Source: Luteimonas mephitis DSM 12574
Lineage (GTDB): Bacteria > Pseudomonadota > Gammaproteobacteria > Xanthomonadales > Xanthomonadaceae
Assembly (NCBI RefSeq): GCF_000422305.1
Contig: NZ_AULN01000014.1
Span: forward strand, 1-64,000
Direction: 5' to 3'
DNA length: 64,000 nt
In this document: one piece after another, positions 9,969 to 18,512 of the stretch
How positions within the stretch are numbered: the first letter of the stretch is position 1
How the letters are laid out: each line of letters begins with the position of its first letter
The notes under the pieces: model-generated
What the model was told of the DNA's origin: nothing
What the model saw: the letters and a program-made list of their open reading frames with translations, nothing else
The model's database searches: none
Translations under genes and position numbers: made by a program

Positions 9969-10765
9969 GTGCGCCGCGCGCCGAAATGGTCCAGCACCCG
10001 CACCGCGCTGCGTCCCGGCGCGTGGCCGTGTGCCAGCGCGACGTGGACGTAGCCGATCGCCGCTCCGCAGGCCGCTTCTGCGGTCATCCCCAGGCACAGG
10101 TTGGCGGCGATCGCCGATGCCAGCGTGCAGCCGGTGCCGTGCCCGTCGACGTCCATGCGGGGCTGCTGCCAGCGGGCGGTGGTCGTGGCGTCGGCGTAGC
10201 GGTCGGTCACGGTGTCGCCTTCGTCGAGATGGCCGCCCTTGAGCAGCACCGCGGACGCGCCCAGTGCACGCAGCGCAACGACCGCTTCGTCCGCAGCGGC
10301 GCCGTCGGCGATGGGCCGCCCGAGCAGCAGTTCCGCCTCCGGGGTATTCGGGGTCAGCACCGTGGCCATCGGCAGCAGCCGGGTGCGCAGCGCGTCGAGC
10401 GCATCGGCTTCCAGCAGCCGCGCGCCGGACGTGGCGACCATCACCGGGTCGAGCACCACGTGCGGCGGCCGCCAGGCCTGCAGCGCGTCGGCCACCGCGT
10501 GGATCACCTCGACCGAGGCCAGCATCCCCAGCTTCACCGCGCCGATGTCGAAGTCCTCGAGGCAGGCATCGATCTGCGCGCGCAGGAACGCCACCGGCGG
10601 CACGTGCACCGCGGTCACCCCACGGGTGTGCTGCGCGGTCAGCGCGGTGATCGCCGACAGGCCGTGCACGCCGTGCGCGGCGAATGTTTTGAGGTCAGCC
10701 TGGATGCCCGCGCCACCGCCGGAATCGGAGCCGGCGATGGTCAGGGCGCTGGTGGATCTGGGCAT
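9965..10765 (-). CDS. thiD: Hydroxymethylpyrimidine / phosphomethylpyrimidine kinase
   Basis: This 266-residue enzyme of the ribokinase fold starts with ATG at 10765 ([28 protein letters not shown] in outline). The N-terminal [11 protein letters not shown] segment and the C-terminal [15 protein letters not shown] anion-hole motif are the ThiD signatures. [10 protein letters not shown] and [13 protein letters not shown] are also conserved. It phosphorylates HMP and HMP-phosphate in thiamine pyrophosphate synthesis. It is the first gene of a two-gene unit with the downstream hydrolase (GTGA overlap) and is divergent from the XRE-sulP pair. Confidence 0.93.
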   Translation of the reverse strand: MPRSTSALTIAGSDSGGGAGIQADLKTFAAHGVHGLSAITALTAQHTRGVTAVHVPPVAFLRAQIDACLEDFDIGAVKLGMLASVEVIHAVADALQAWRPPHVVLDPVMVATSGARLLEADALDALRTRLLPMATVLTPNTPEAELLLGRPIADGAAADEAVVALRALGASAVLLKGGHLDEGDTVTDRYADATTTARWQQPRMDVDGHGTGCTLASAIAANLCLGMTAEAACGAAIGYVHVALAHGHAPGRSAVRVLDHFGARRT

Positions 10766-10859
10766 GGCGGGCGTTGTATCCGGGGCGTGGATGGCAGGCG
10801 GAATGTCTGCGCGCGACTTTACATGCGTCGCATTTGCTGCAGTATCATACGGTCTTTGT

Positions 10860-10874
10860 GATGTTCTAAACATC
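10860..10874. promoter_or_regulatory. Perfect inverted repeat upstream of the XRE gene, candidate operator
   Basis: GATGTT-CTA-AACATC is a perfect 6+3+6 palindrome, 31 bases before the XRE start and within an unusually AT-rich stretch for this genome. A possible TATCAT -10 box lies just upstream at 10843-10848. The palindrome is a natural candidate for autoregulation by the encoded helix-turn-helix protein; this is inference. Confidence 0.4.
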
Positions 10875-10905
10875 AACAAGCATGCATGAAGACTAAGGTG
10901 AACCG

Positions 10906-11163
10906 ATGATCACGGCGGCGCAGATGCGGGCGGCGCGGGCCTTGCTCGGCGTGGACCAGCGCACCCTGGCGCGGCTGGCAGGAGTTTCGCTGCCGACGAT
11001 CCAGCGGATGGAGACGAGTACCGGCAACGTGCGCGGGAACGTCGATTCGCTGACCAAGGTGGTCGCCGCACTCGACGGCGCGGGCCTGGAACTGATCGGC
11101 GAGAACACCGCGAGTCCATCCGGCGGACGCGGTGTGCGGCTCAAGTCGGGGGACGGCGCATGA
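10906..11163 (+). CDS. Small XRE-family transcriptional regulator
   Basis: This 85-residue protein is almost only a helix-turn-helix domain. AARALLGVDQRTLARLAGVS and PTIQRMETS give the XRE/Cro helix pattern over residues of about 7-40, followed by a short dimer-like segment (NVDSLTKVVAALDGAGLELIGE) and a basic tail. Its stop overlaps the ATG of the SulP transporter gene (ATGA), so the two are one operon and translationally coupled. A perfect palindrome lies in its upstream region. It probably controls the transporter and itself. The signal it responds to is unknown. Confidence 0.82.
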   Translation: MITAAQMRAARALLGVDQRTLARLAGVSLPTIQRMETSTGNVRGNVDSLTKVVAALDGAGLELIGENTASPSGGRGVRLKSGDGA

Positions 11164-12812
11164 TCGCGGTCGTCGAAGCCTGGCGCGCGGGGCTGTTCCG
11201 CCGCGCCCACTGGATGCCCAACATCGTCGCCGGCGTGATCGTCGGCGTGGTCGCGTTGCCGCTGGCGATGGCGTTCGCGATCGCGTCTGGGGTCAAGCCG
11301 GAGCAGGGGTTGTATACGGCGATCATTGCCGGCGTTGCCGTCTCGCTGTTCGGCGGTTCGCGGGTGCAGGTCGCCGGGCCCACCGGCGCGTTCATCGTGA
11401 TCCTGGCCGGCGTGGTGGCGCAATTCGGCGTCAGCGGGCTGTTGCTGGCCACGTTGATGGCAGGCGTGATGCTGGTGGTGATGGGGCTGGCACGGCTCGG
11501 CGCGGTGATCCGCTTCATCCCCGATCCGGTGATCGTCGGCTTCACCGCCGGCATCGCGGTGATCATCTGGATCGGCCAGTGGCAGTACTTCTTTGGCCTG
11601 CCGGCACCGGGCGAGGGGCCGTTCTACCTCAAGACCTGGCAGCTGCTGCAGTCGTTCGGGCAACTGCATCCGGCGACCGCATTGCTGGCGCTGGGCAGCC
11701 TGGCGCTGGCGGTGGCAGGGCCGCGCATCCCTGGCTTGTCGCGCGTGCCCGGGCCGCTGCTGGCGATGATCGCGGCCACGGCCGTGGTGACGGTGTTCGA
11801 CCTGCGCGGCGTGGCCACTATCGAATCCACCTTCGGTGAAATCCCGCGCGCCTTGCCGAAGCTGGAGCTGCCGGACATGGGCTTCGACCGGATGCTGCTC
11901 CTGCTGCCCTCTGCATTCACCATCGCCATGCTCGGCGCGATCGAGTCGCTGCTCTCGGCGGTGGTGGCCGACGGCATGGCCGGCACCAAGCACGATTCCA
12001 ACCAGGAGCTGATCGGCCAGGGCGTGGCCAACATCATCTCGCCGCTGTTCGGCGGCATCGCCGCGACCGGCGCCATCGCCCGCACCGCCACCAACATCCG
12101 CAATGGCGGCACGATGCCGCTGGCCGGCGTGGTGCATGCGATCACGCTGCTGCTGATCCTGCTGGTCCTCGCCCCGTACGCGGGCAAGGTGCCGCTGTGC
12201 GCGCTGGCGGCGATCCTGTTCGTCGTGGCGTGGAACATGAGCGAAGCGCGGCGCTTCCTGCGGCTGGTGCGCAAGGCGCCGCGCGCGGACGTCGCGATCC
12301 TGCTGATCACATTCGCGCTGACCATCCTCACCGACCTGGTGGTGGCGGTGAACATCGGCGTGATCCTGGCGATGTTCCAGTTCATGCGCCGGATGAGCGC
12401 TTCGGTTGAGGTGGTCGAGCACGGGCAGGCGAGCCTGGCGCAGGAACTCGCCGAAGCCGGGCTCGAAGCGCTGCCGGAGGACGTGGCGGTGTACGCGATC
12501 GAGGGGCCGTTCTTCTTCGGCTCGGTCGACTCGCTGGAGCGCGCACTGTCGTGGACGCGCGAGCCGCCGCGTTACGTGGTACTGCGGCTGGAACGGGTGC
12601 CGTTCATGGACGCCACCGGCCTGAAGCGGCTGGAGTCCACCCTCGACAACCTGCGCAGGCGCGGCATCGCGGTGTTGCCCAGCGGCGCCAACCTGGGCGT
12701 GCTGCGCAAGCTGATGCGCGTCGGGATCGTGCGCCGCGACGACCCGGCCAGCTATTTCAAGGACCTGTCAGCGGCGCTGCAGTACATCGAGTCGCAGCGC
12801 GCAGGATCGTAA
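11160..12812 (+). CDS. SulP/SLC26-family inorganic anion transporter with STAS domain
   Basis: This 550-residue membrane protein starts with the SulP signature region (NIVAGVIVGVVALPLAMAFA, ASGVKPEQGLYTAI, GPTGAF). It has about 12-14 hydrophobic segments up to residue 420, then a cytoplasmic STAS domain (about 440-545) with FMDATGLKRLESTL. The segment AIESLLSAVVADGM is also typical. SulP proteins carry sulfate, bicarbonate, dicarboxylates or other anions, and the substrate cannot be read from sequence. The first codons overlap the XRE gene by four bases. The gene ends before a palindrome-rich gap shared with convergent phoH. Confidence 0.9.
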   Translation: MIAVVEAWRAGLFRRAHWMPNIVAGVIVGVVALPLAMAFAIASGVKPEQGLYTAIIAGVAVSLFGGSRVQVAGPTGAFIVILAGVVAQFGVSGLLLATLMAGVMLVVMGLARLGAVIRFIPDPVIVGFTAGIAVIIWIGQWQYFFGLPAPGEGPFYLKTWQLLQSFGQLHPATALLALGSLALAVAGPRIPGLSRVPGPLLAMIAATAVVTVFDLRGVATIESTFGEIPRALPKLELPDMGFDRMLLLLPSAFTIAMLGAIESLLSAVVADGMAGTKHDSNQELIGQGVANIISPLFGGIAATGAIARTATNIRNGGTMPLAGVVHAITLLLILLVLAPYAGKVPLCALAAILFVVAWNMSEARRFLRLVRKAPRADVAILLITFALTILTDLVVAVNIGVILAMFQFMRRMSASVEVVEHGQASLAQELAEAGLEALPEDVAVYAIEGPFFFGSVDSLERALSWTREPPRYVVLRLERVPFMDATGLKRLESTLDNLRRRGIAVLPSGANLGVLRKLMRVGIVRRDDPASYFKDLSAALQYIESQRAGS

Positions 12813-12865
12813 GCCGGCGACGGCATCGATCCCCGACAGCCTGCGGGGATGACGGCCTTCCACTT

Positions 12866-12887
12866 TGTGGGAGCGGTCTCAGCCGCG
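12866..12887. repeat. Single degenerate GTAG/GTGG palindrome
   Basis: GTGGGAGCGGTCTCAGCCGCGA is a one-unit variant of the GTAG palindromes seen elsewhere in the window (compare 17824-17910 and 18357-18431). No partner unit is visible next to it. Confidence 0.6.
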
Positions 12888-12977
12888 AGCTTTCAGGCAG
12901 GGCCGCCAATGTTCATGGATTCCCGGCAAGAACACTCGGGGATGCCGCCTTGTATTCTGGATTTTCCGGGCGCTGAT

Positions 12978-13003
12978 CTCATTCCCGCCTGCGCGGGAAT
13001 GAG
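12978..13003. repeat. Perfect hairpin of the CATTCCCGC...GCGGGAATG type
   Basis: An 11-bp perfect stem (CTCATTCCCGC / GCGGGAATGAG) with a 4-base loop lies between the convergent sulP and phoH genes. It resembles a dispersed intergenic palindrome common in GC-rich proteobacteria and could also act as a bidirectional terminator. Confidence 0.6.
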
Positions 13004-13010
13004 GGGGGCC

Positions 13011-13034
13011 GGTGCAGGCGCGCGCCTGCCCTAC
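13011..13034 (-). repeat. GTAG-headed palindrome carrying the phoH stop codon
   Basis: On the minus strand GTAG is followed by GGCAGGCGCGCGCCTGC, whose last 16 bases are a perfect palindrome. The TAG is the phoH stop (13033-13031). This unit is not of the GAGCG subtype, so the stop-codon placement is not tied to one sequence variant. Confidence 0.6.
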
Positions 13035-14425
13035 AGCACTTCCGAGGCGTAATCCGCCAGCCGCGAGCGCTCGCCGCGGCGCAGGGTGACATGCGCGCTG
13101 TGCGCCCAGCTCTTGAAGCGGTCGACGGCGTAGGTCAGGCCCGACGTGGTCTCGGTGAGGTAGGGCGTGTCGATCTGCTCGACGTTGCCCAGGCACACGA
13201 TCTTGGTGCCCGGGCCGGCGCGGGTGATCAGGGTCTTCATCTGCTTGGGCGTCAGGTTCTGCGCCTCGTCGAGGATCAGCCAGCGGCTCAGGAACGTGCG
13301 CCCGCGCATGAAGTTCAGCGAACGGATCTTGATCCGCGAAGCGAGCAGGTCGTTGGTCGCCGCGCGGCCCCAGCTGCCGCCTTCCTGGTTGTGCGTGAGC
13401 ACCTCGAGGTTGTCGGTCAGCGCGCCCATCCACGGCGTCATCTTTTCCTCCTCGGTGCCGGGCAGGAAACCGATGTCCTCGCCGACGCTGACCGTGGCGC
13501 GGGTCATGATGATTTCCCGATAGCGCTGCTGGTCCATCGTCTGCGCCAGCCCGGCCGCCAGCGCCAGCAGGGTCTTGCCGGTGCCGGCGGTGCCGAGCAG
13601 GGTGACGAAGTCGATCTCCGGGTCCATCAGCGCGTTGAGCGCGAAGTTCTGCTCGCGGTTGCGCGCGCTGATGCCCCAGACGGAGTGCGAGTTGCTGCGG
13701 TAATCGTCGACCACCTGCAGGGTCGCGCGCTTGCCGTCGACCTTCGAGACCCGCAGTTCGGTCTGCTCGTCGCCGGGGAGGTAGAGGAACTGGTTCGGAT
13801 ACCACTCCTCGTCTTCGCCGATCTCCATTTCGTAGAAGGTGCGGCCCTTGTCGGTCCAGGACTTGAGGTCCTTGCCGTGGCGCTGCCAGAAGTCCTCGGG
13901 CAGCGGGTTGGCGCCAGTGTACAGCAGGCTGAAATCGTCCAGCGCGCGGTCGTTCTCGTAGTCCTCGCTGACGATGCCGGCGATCGCTGCCTTGATCCGC
14001 AGGTTGATGTCCTTGGAGACGAACACCACCGGCGTGCCGGGTTCGGCCTGTCGCAAGGCAAGGATCGAATCGATGATGTCGTTGTCGGCCTTGTCGCCAC
14101 CGCGCTTGCGCGATTCGAGCGCGCCGAGCTGGAAGCGAAGCCGGCCGATGCTTTCGGCGCCGCGCAGCTGCAGCCCGTTCGGGCGCTTGAGGGGCAGGCC
14201 GGAGGCAATCTTGTCCGCACCCTCGGCCTCGATCAGCTCGTTGATGAAGCGGCTGACCTGGCGCGCGTTGCGGCTGGCCTCGGACGTGCCCTTCTTGCCG
14301 TTGTCGAGTTCCTCGATCACCTGCATCGGCAGGAACACGTCGTGTTCCTCGAACTTGAACAGCGCGGTTGGGTCGTGCATCAGCACGTTGGTATCGAGCA
14401 CGTAGATGCGCTTGCCTTTGGTCAT
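13031..14425 (-). CDS. PhoH-family ATPase with N-terminal PIN domain (PhoH2/YlaK type)
   Basis: This 464-residue protein combines a PIN nuclease-like domain (about 5-150; YVLDTNVLMHDP with conserved Asp11, and FVSKDINLR) with a PhoH P-loop domain. The Walker A is GTAGTGKT at 278-285 and the Walker B is in RWLILDEAQN. This domain order is that of PhoH2 proteins, reported as RNA-unwinding and RNA-cleaving enzymes. The gene stands alone here, upstream of the peroxiredoxin gene boundary and convergent with sulP. The ATG at 14425 begins the PIN strand after a short basic start. It is probably cytoplasmic, in RNA turnover. Confidence 0.88.
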   Translation of the reverse strand: MTKGKRIYVLDTNVLMHDPTALFKFEEHDVFLPMQVIEELDNGKKGTSEASRNARQVSRFINELIEAEGADKIASGLPLKRPNGLQLRGAESIGRLRFQLGALESRKRGGDKADNDIIDSILALRQAEPGTPVVFVSKDINLRIKAAIAGIVSEDYENDRALDDFSLLYTGANPLPEDFWQRHGKDLKSWTDKGRTFYEMEIGEDEEWYPNQFLYLPGDEQTELRVSKVDGKRATLQVVDDYRSNSHSVWGISARNREQNFALNALMDPEIDFVTLLGTAGTGKTLLALAAGLAQTMDQQRYREIIMTRATVSVGEDIGFLPGTEEEKMTPWMGALTDNLEVLTHNQEGGSWGRAATNDLLASRIKIRSLNFMRGRTFLSRWLILDEAQNLTPKQMKTLITRAGPGTKIVCLGNVEQIDTPYLTETTSGLTYAVDRFKSWAHSAHVTLRRGERSRLADYASEVL

Positions 14426-14522
14426 CGGGTGGTCCTGGCGGGTGGCGTGTTGACGAGCGGACAGCAGCAGGCCACCGCGTCCCGCGGGGCGGGGCAGTGG
14501 AGCGGGGTGGAAATCGGGGATG

Positions 14523-15011
14523 TCACTGTGCCTGGGCTGCCTTCAATGCATCGAACACGGCCTGGGCGTGGCCCGGCACCTTGACCTTGCGCCACGCGGC
14601 GGCGATCCGGCCCTTCGGGTCGATCAGGAACGTGCTGCGCTCGATGCCCAGGACCTTGCGGCCGTACATGTTCTTCTCGTGGATCACGTCGAAGGCCCGG
14701 CACAGCGTTTCGTCGGTATCGCTGACCAGTTCGAAACGGAAGCCCTGCTTGGCGCAGAAGTTCTGGTGGCTTTTCAGCGAGTCGCGCGAGACGCCCAGCA
14801 CGGTCGCGCCGAGCTTGCGCAGTTTCGGCAGCAACGCGTTGAAGTCGATGCCTTCGGTGGTGCAGCCCGGCGTTGAATCCTTCGGGTAGAAGTACAGCAC
14901 CAGCCACTGGCCGGCGTAGTCGCCCAGCTTTGCGGTTTCGCCGTTCGACAGCGCCAGTGGCAGCTTCGCCGGGACCTTGTCGCCGGGGTTCAATGCATAG
15001 GTGTCGGGCAT
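14523..15011 (-). CDS. bcp: Thioredoxin-dependent peroxiredoxin, Bcp/PrxQ family
   Basis: The ATG at 15011 overlaps the stop of the upstream ACT-domain gene (TGATG). The 162-residue length fits the family. The peroxidatic cysteine is Cys50 in YPKDSTPGCTTEG. Another cysteine is Cys86 in SHQNFCAKQGF. GIERSTFLIDPKGRI is the usual C-terminal signature. The usual second cysteine five residues after the first is absent, so the enzyme is either one-Cys-like or uses Cys86. It reduces hydroperoxides in the cytoplasm. In many gammaproteobacteria gcvR and bcp are adjacent in this order, which supports both assignments. Confidence 0.93.
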   Translation of the reverse strand: MPDTYALNPGDKVPAKLPLALSNGETAKLGDYAGQWLVLYFYPKDSTPGCTTEGIDFNALLPKLRKLGATVLGVSRDSLKSHQNFCAKQGFRFELVSDTDETLCRAFDVIHEKNMYGRKVLGIERSTFLIDPKGRIAAAWRKVKVPGHAQAVFDALKAAQAQ

Positions 15012-15577
15012 CAGAACTTCATCGGGTCCATGATGGCGTCGAGGTTCAGGTGGTCGCAGAACTCGAGGAAGTCGTCGCGCAATGCCGCGATGTGCATGTC
15101 GGCCGGCACGCCGATGGTGACCTGCGCGGAGAACATGTCGGCGCCGGTCTGCATCGCGCGATAGCGCGAGCAGTGCAGGCTCTCGATGGTGATGGTCTGG
15201 CGGTCGAAGAAATCGGCCAGCTGGAACAGGATGCCCGGCTTGTCCGAAGCCACCACCTCGACGATGTACGGCAGCAGGTTGGACTGCACGGGCTTGGGCC
15301 CGGTGCGGTACCAGACCAGCTTCAGGCCTTCCTCGCGTTCGAGCCGGGTCAGCATCGCCTCGAGCTTGGCGACCGAATCCCACGAGCCGGTCGCCAGCGC
15401 GGTGACCGACACGTCGCGGCCGACCGTGGACAGGCGCGTGTCGACCAGGTTGCAACCGCTGTCGGAGATGCGCCGCGTGACCGGGAGCAACGGCGACTGC
15501 GGATGCGTCGTGTAGGCGTTGATCAGCAGGTAGTTCTCGTTCGGCGCGGGGCGTGCAGCGGTGTCTGGATCGGTCAA
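15011..15577 (-). CDS. gcvR: GcvR-like ACT-domain regulatory protein
   Basis: The product has two ACT domains. The first runs from YLLINAYTTHPQSPLLPVTRR and the second from YIVEVVASDKPGILFQLADFF. I place the start at a TTG (15577) giving LTDPDTAARPAPNENYLL, because family members begin a few residues before NENYLL. An ATG 66 bases upstream (MLAAASRP) gives a basic extension unlike the family. TTG leaves 173 bases for divergent promoters with dapA. GcvR proteins bind glycine and modulate the glycine-cleavage regulator GcvA in E. coli. Whether the partner exists here is not visible. It is coupled by one base to bcp. Confidence 0.8.
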   Translation of the reverse strand: MTDPDTAARPAPNENYLLINAYTTHPQSPLLPVTRRISDSGCNLVDTRLSTVGRDVSVTALATGSWDSVAKLEAMLTRLEREEGLKLVWYRTGPKPVQSNLLPYIVEVVASDKPGILFQLADFFDRQTITIESLHCSRYRAMQTGADMFSAQVTIGVPADMHIAALRDDFLEFCDHLNLDAIMDPMKF

Positions 15578-15750
15578 GGCGGCGTCCGGGGCGAGAAGGT
15601 CGTCAACGGCGGCCCGGCGTGGCCGGGATGCAGCCGCCAGCATACTTGCCCGTGCTTTCGCGCCGCAAGTAAGATCAATGGCAAGATCAGCGGCATTCGC
15701 CAGCAGATCGAGCGCCCGCGCGGGAGTGCGAGAATCCCCACGCGAACCCC

Positions 15751-16686
15751 ATGAATCCAAGCCCGGCGGACCCCAGCGTGCGACTTTCCGGAAGCATCAC
15801 CGCGCTCGCGACGCCGTTCACGGCCGCCGGCGAACTCGACCTCGACGCCTGGCGCCGCCTGTTGCAGGCACAGCGCCAGGCGGGGACGCAGGCGGTCGTC
15901 GTCGCCGGCTCCACCGGCGAGGCCGCTACGCTGTTCGACGCCGAATACGATGCGCTGCTGCGCGCGGCGGTGGAGGAACTGGGCGGGCACCTGCCGGTCA
16001 TTGCCGGCACCGGCCTGTCGAGCACCGCCAAGACCATCGAACAGACCCGCCGCGCCGCCGCGCTCGGCGCCGAGGCGGCGCTGGTGGTCACGCCGCCCTA
16101 CGTGCGTCCCACCCAGGCCGGCCTGGTCGCCCATTTCCGCGCAGTGGCCGACGACGGCGCGCTGCCGGTGGTGCTCTACAACGTGCCCGGGCGTACTGGT
16201 TGCGACCTGTTGCCCGCGACCACGGCCGACCTGGCAGGCCACGAGTACATCGTCGGCATCAAGGAAGCGCGCAACGAACCCGAACGCATGCAGGCGCTGC
16301 TGGAACTTCGCAATGACGATTTCGCAGTGCTCAGTGGCGACGATCCGACCGCGGTGCGCGCGATGCTCGCGGGCGCAGACGGCATCGTGTCGGTGGCTTC
16401 GAACGTGGTGCCGGGAGCGTTCCGCCGACTGTGCGACCTCGCGCGCGCAGGCGACGAAGCCGAGGCGGTGGCGCTCGATGCCCGCCTGCACGAGCTCTAC
16501 GACTTCCTCGGCGTCGAATCCAACCCGATCCCGCTCAAGGCGCTGCTGGCCCGCCAGGGCTTGGGCCGGGGGCTGCGGTTGCCGCTGACCGAACTGTCGC
16601 CGGCACACGCCGGGCTGGCCGAGCGGATGTCGGATGCGATCGCCCGGATCGAGGGCGAATTCGCCGGCACCGGCAACGCCAGCTGA
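15751..16686 (+). CDS. dapA: 4-hydroxy-tetrahydrodipicolinate synthase
   Basis: This 311-residue TIM-barrel aldolase has the Schiff-base Lys171 (VGIKEA), Tyr143 (LYNVPGRTG), Arg148 and Thr55 in [10 protein letters not shown]. Most homologues have GTTGE, so Ser54 is a small variant. It condenses pyruvate and aspartate semialdehyde in lysine/meso-DAP synthesis. It starts with ATG at 15751 ([10 protein letters not shown]). It lies just upstream of two BamC-like lipoprotein genes, as dapA precedes bamC in E. coli. A TAAGAT -10-like box occurs at 15670. Confidence 0.92.
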   Translation: MNPSPADPSVRLSGSITALATPFTAAGELDLDAWRRLLQAQRQAGTQAVVVAGSTGEAATLFDAEYDALLRAAVEELGGHLPVIAGTGLSSTAKTIEQTRRAAALGAEAALVVTPPYVRPTQAGLVAHFRAVADDGALPVVLYNVPGRTGCDLLPATTADLAGHEYIVGIKEARNEPERMQALLELRNDDFAVLSGDDPTAVRAMLAGADGIVSVASNVVPGAFRRLCDLARAGDEAEAVALDARLHELYDFLGVESNPIPLKALLARQGLGRGLRLPLTELSPAHAGLAERMSDAIARIEGEFAGTGNAS

Positions 16687-16780
16687 CGAAGCATCGCCGG
16701 GCCGGCGTCTTTGGTCCGATTCGCGTGAACAGCCCACTCCGGCCGCGATACACTCGCGGCCTGACCCGCAGGAGATCCAG

Positions 16781-17308
16781 ATGCGTCATTCCGCCCCCTC
16801 GATCCGCTTCCTTGCCGTTGCCGCGCTGGCCGTGGCCGTTCTCGCCGCCTCCGGCTGCAGCTGGTTCCGCAAGGGCAACGATCTTTATGCGCAGAGCCCG
16901 GAAAACCGCCCGCTGGAAGTGCCGCCGGACCTGAACCTGCCCGATACCGCCGGTGCGATGAAGCTGCCCGGCGATGCGACGCAATCGGTCAGCCGTTCAT
17001 CGATGGCGGCGCCCGCTGCGTCGACGGTGCCGGACAACACCGGTTTCACCGTGCAGGGCGATCGCGATGCGGTGTTCGACAAGATCGGTGAAGTGCTGGC
17101 ATCGACCGAAGGCGTCACCATCGCCAGCAAGGCGCAGATCCTGGGCACCTACGACGTCGATTACGAAGGCAGCCAGTTCCTGCTGCGGGTGACCAAGGTC
17201 CAGGCCGGCGCCTACGTGTCGGCGGTCGATCCGCGCGGGATGCCCGCGTCGGGCGAAGCGCCGGTCAAGCTGGTGGCTGCGCTGAAGGCGGCGCTAGGCG
17301 CGGGTTGA
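16781..17308 (+). CDS. BamC-like outer-membrane lipoprotein, one helix-grip domain
   Basis: The ATG at 16781 follows a clear ribosome site (CAGGAGATCCAG). The 175-residue product has a lipoprotein signal ending in AASGC, then a short unstructured segment (YAQSPENRPLEVPPDLNLP) resembling the BamD-binding N-terminus of BamC. One alpha/beta domain follows (about 85-175; DRDAVFDKIGEVLA, KAQILGTYDVDYEG). Full BamC has two such domains. The position after dapA matches bamC (nlpB) in E. coli. It probably sits in the outer-membrane assembly machine; the match is by context and motif, so the symbol is withheld. Confidence 0.7.
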   Translation: MRHSAPSIRFLAVAALAVAVLAASGCSWFRKGNDLYAQSPENRPLEVPPDLNLPDTAGAMKLPGDATQSVSRSSMAAPAASTVPDNTGFTVQGDRDAVFDKIGEVLASTEGVTIASKAQILGTYDVDYEGSQFLLRVTKVQAGAYVSAVDPRGMPASGEAPVKLVAALKAALGAG

Positions 17309-17321
17309 TCCCCGGCCGGGT

Positions 17322-17831
17322 ATGACCACCCGCTCCATCGTTTTGCCACGCGGCCCGGTGACGGGCCGCGCTGCGTTCATGGCCATGGCCGCGGCGCTTG
17401 CGGTCCTGGTAGGCGGATGCCGCGGCGGCGCGGACATGCGGCCCGAGCCCGTGGCCGCGCCCGTTCCCGCCGATGGCGGTGCGTTCACCGTCGCCGAAAG
17501 CATGCTCGACACCTGGAACACGATCGGCAAGATCCTGGTGGGGCTCGATGGCGTCGGATACGAGGGACGCGCGCAGATGCTGGGCCTGTACGTGGTCAGC
17601 TATCGCGGCGAGCGCTTCCTTGTCCGCACCCGCGCGCTGGTGATCGAGACGCCCGGGCAGGGGCTGCGCACCCGGGTCGATGCGCTGGGGCCGGAAGGGC
17701 AGGCGACCCGCAGCGCTGCAGCCGCGGACCTGCTGCAGGTGCTGGCACGGCGCGTGCCGGCGGAAGTCGCGCTCTACCGGCAGCCGGTCAAGCTGCCGTC
17801 GACAGGCAAGCCCAGGCGCAAGCCCTTGTAG
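17322..17831 (+). CDS. Second lipoprotein, paralogous to the upstream BamC-like gene
   Basis: This 169-residue protein has a lipobox LVGGC near residue 33 and an alanine/proline-rich linker, then one domain. The segment DTWNTIGKILVGLDGVGYEGRAQMLG lines up with the FDKIGEVLASTEG...KAQILG region of the preceding lipoprotein, and YVVSYRGERFLVR with YDVDYEGSQFLLR. The two genes are 13 bases apart. Together they contain the two domains that BamC carries in one chain. The stop TAG is the TAG of a GTAG palindrome. Function is inferred from the neighbour only. Confidence 0.65.
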   Translation: MTTRSIVLPRGPVTGRAAFMAMAAALAVLVGGCRGGADMRPEPVAAPVPADGGAFTVAESMLDTWNTIGKILVGLDGVGYEGRAQMLGLYVVSYRGERFLVRTRALVIETPGQGLRTRVDALGPEGQATRSAAAADLLQVLARRVPAEVALYRQPVKLPSTGKPRRKPL

Positions 17832-17910
17832 GAGCGGCTTCAGCCGCGAGCTTTTTGGGTCGGAATGCCTGTCGCACGAAAAACTCGCGGCTGAAGCCGC
17901 TCCTACAAGG
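17824..17910. repeat. GTAG REP pair (BIME-like)
   Basis: Perfect 27-bp arms (17824-17850 and 17884-17910; GTAGGAGCGGCTTCAGCCGC core) enclose 33 bases. The left head provides the stop codon of the lipoprotein gene ending at 17831. Confidence 0.88.
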
Positions 17911-17951
17911 TGGGATTGCGCTGATCAGGCTGGCCAGCGTCCTGCCGCAAC

Positions 17952-18275
17952 TCAGCGCTCGAGCAGCGGCAGCTTGTCCGGCTTGCCTTCCCAGTCCTTC
18001 GCGTCCGGCAGGCCGTCCTTGCGCGTGGTGATCACCGGCCAGGCCTTGGCCAGCTCGGCGTTCAGCGCCACGAACTGCTCCTGCCCGGCCGGGACGTCGT
18101 CCTCCGGGTAGATGGCGTTGATCGGGCATTCGGGTTCGCACAGGGTGCAGTCGATGCACTCGTCCGGGTCGATCACCAGGAAGTTGGGTCCTTCGTGGAA
18201 GCAGTCGACCGGACAGACCTCGACGCAGTCGGTGTACTTGCACTTGATGCAGTTCTCGGTGACGACGAAGGGCAT
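17952..18275 (-). CDS. fdxA: Seven-iron ferredoxin, FdxA type
   Basis: The ATG at 18275 gives a 107-residue protein that begins [17 protein letters not shown]. Cysteines at 9, 17, 21 and 50 fit the [3Fe-4S] pattern. Those at 40, 43 and 46 plus one of the N-terminal set (C25 is also present) fit a [4Fe-4S] cluster. A C-terminal extension with [13 protein letters not shown] is typical of the Azotobacter-type FdxA. It is a soluble electron carrier. It is a single gene on the minus strand, flanked by GTAG repeat pairs on both sides. Confidence 0.9.
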   Translation of the reverse strand: MPFVVTENCIKCKYTDCVEVCPVDCFHEGPNFLVIDPDECIDCTLCEPECPINAIYPEDDVPAGQEQFVALNAELAKAWPVITTRKDGLPDAKDWEGKPDKLPLLER

Positions 18276-18356
18276 GGCGGGGACTCGGGTTCGATGGCGC
18301 GGCCATTTTAGCGGCTTGCGCGTTGCGGGCGGGCCAAAGCCCGTGGGAACCTTCGC

Positions 18357-18431
18357 GGGAGCGGCTTCAGCCGCGAGCTTTTTGGTCTGGGCCTGATCGC
18401 AATTCAAGGGCTCGCGGCTGAAGCCGCTCCC
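18357..18431. repeat. GTAG-type REP pair with GTGG/GCGG heads
   Basis: Arms 18357-18378 and 18410-18431 (core GGGAGCGGCTTCAGCCGCGA) match perfectly over 22 bases around a 31-base spacer. It differs from the 17824 pair mainly in the head tetranucleotide. Confidence 0.8.
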
Positions 18432-18468
18432 ACGGGAAATCAGTGGAATGCAGGAGTGAAAGGCCCAC

Positions 18469-18506
18469 AAACAAAAGCCCGCGCATCTCTGCGCGGGCTT
18501 TTGTTT
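18469..18506. terminator. Strong intrinsic terminator, symmetrical
   Basis: A perfect 16-bp stem (AAACAAAAGCCCGCGC and its complement) encloses a 6-base loop. A-rich and T-rich flanks are present on both sides, so it can stop transcription in either direction. On the minus strand it lies downstream of the tRNA-Glu gene. Confidence 0.88.
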
Positions 18507-18512
18507 ATCCCG

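Noticed and set aside
12978..13003. Hairpin as a dedicated terminator of sulP
   Set aside because: The stem is perfect but has no T-run on either strand and matches a common dispersed palindrome type, so I list it as a repeat.
15011..15760. Longer start (ATG at 15760 or 15643) for the GcvR-like gene
   Set aside because: Upstream residues are Arg/Ala/Ser-rich, unlike ACT proteins of this family, and would consume the divergent dapA promoter region.
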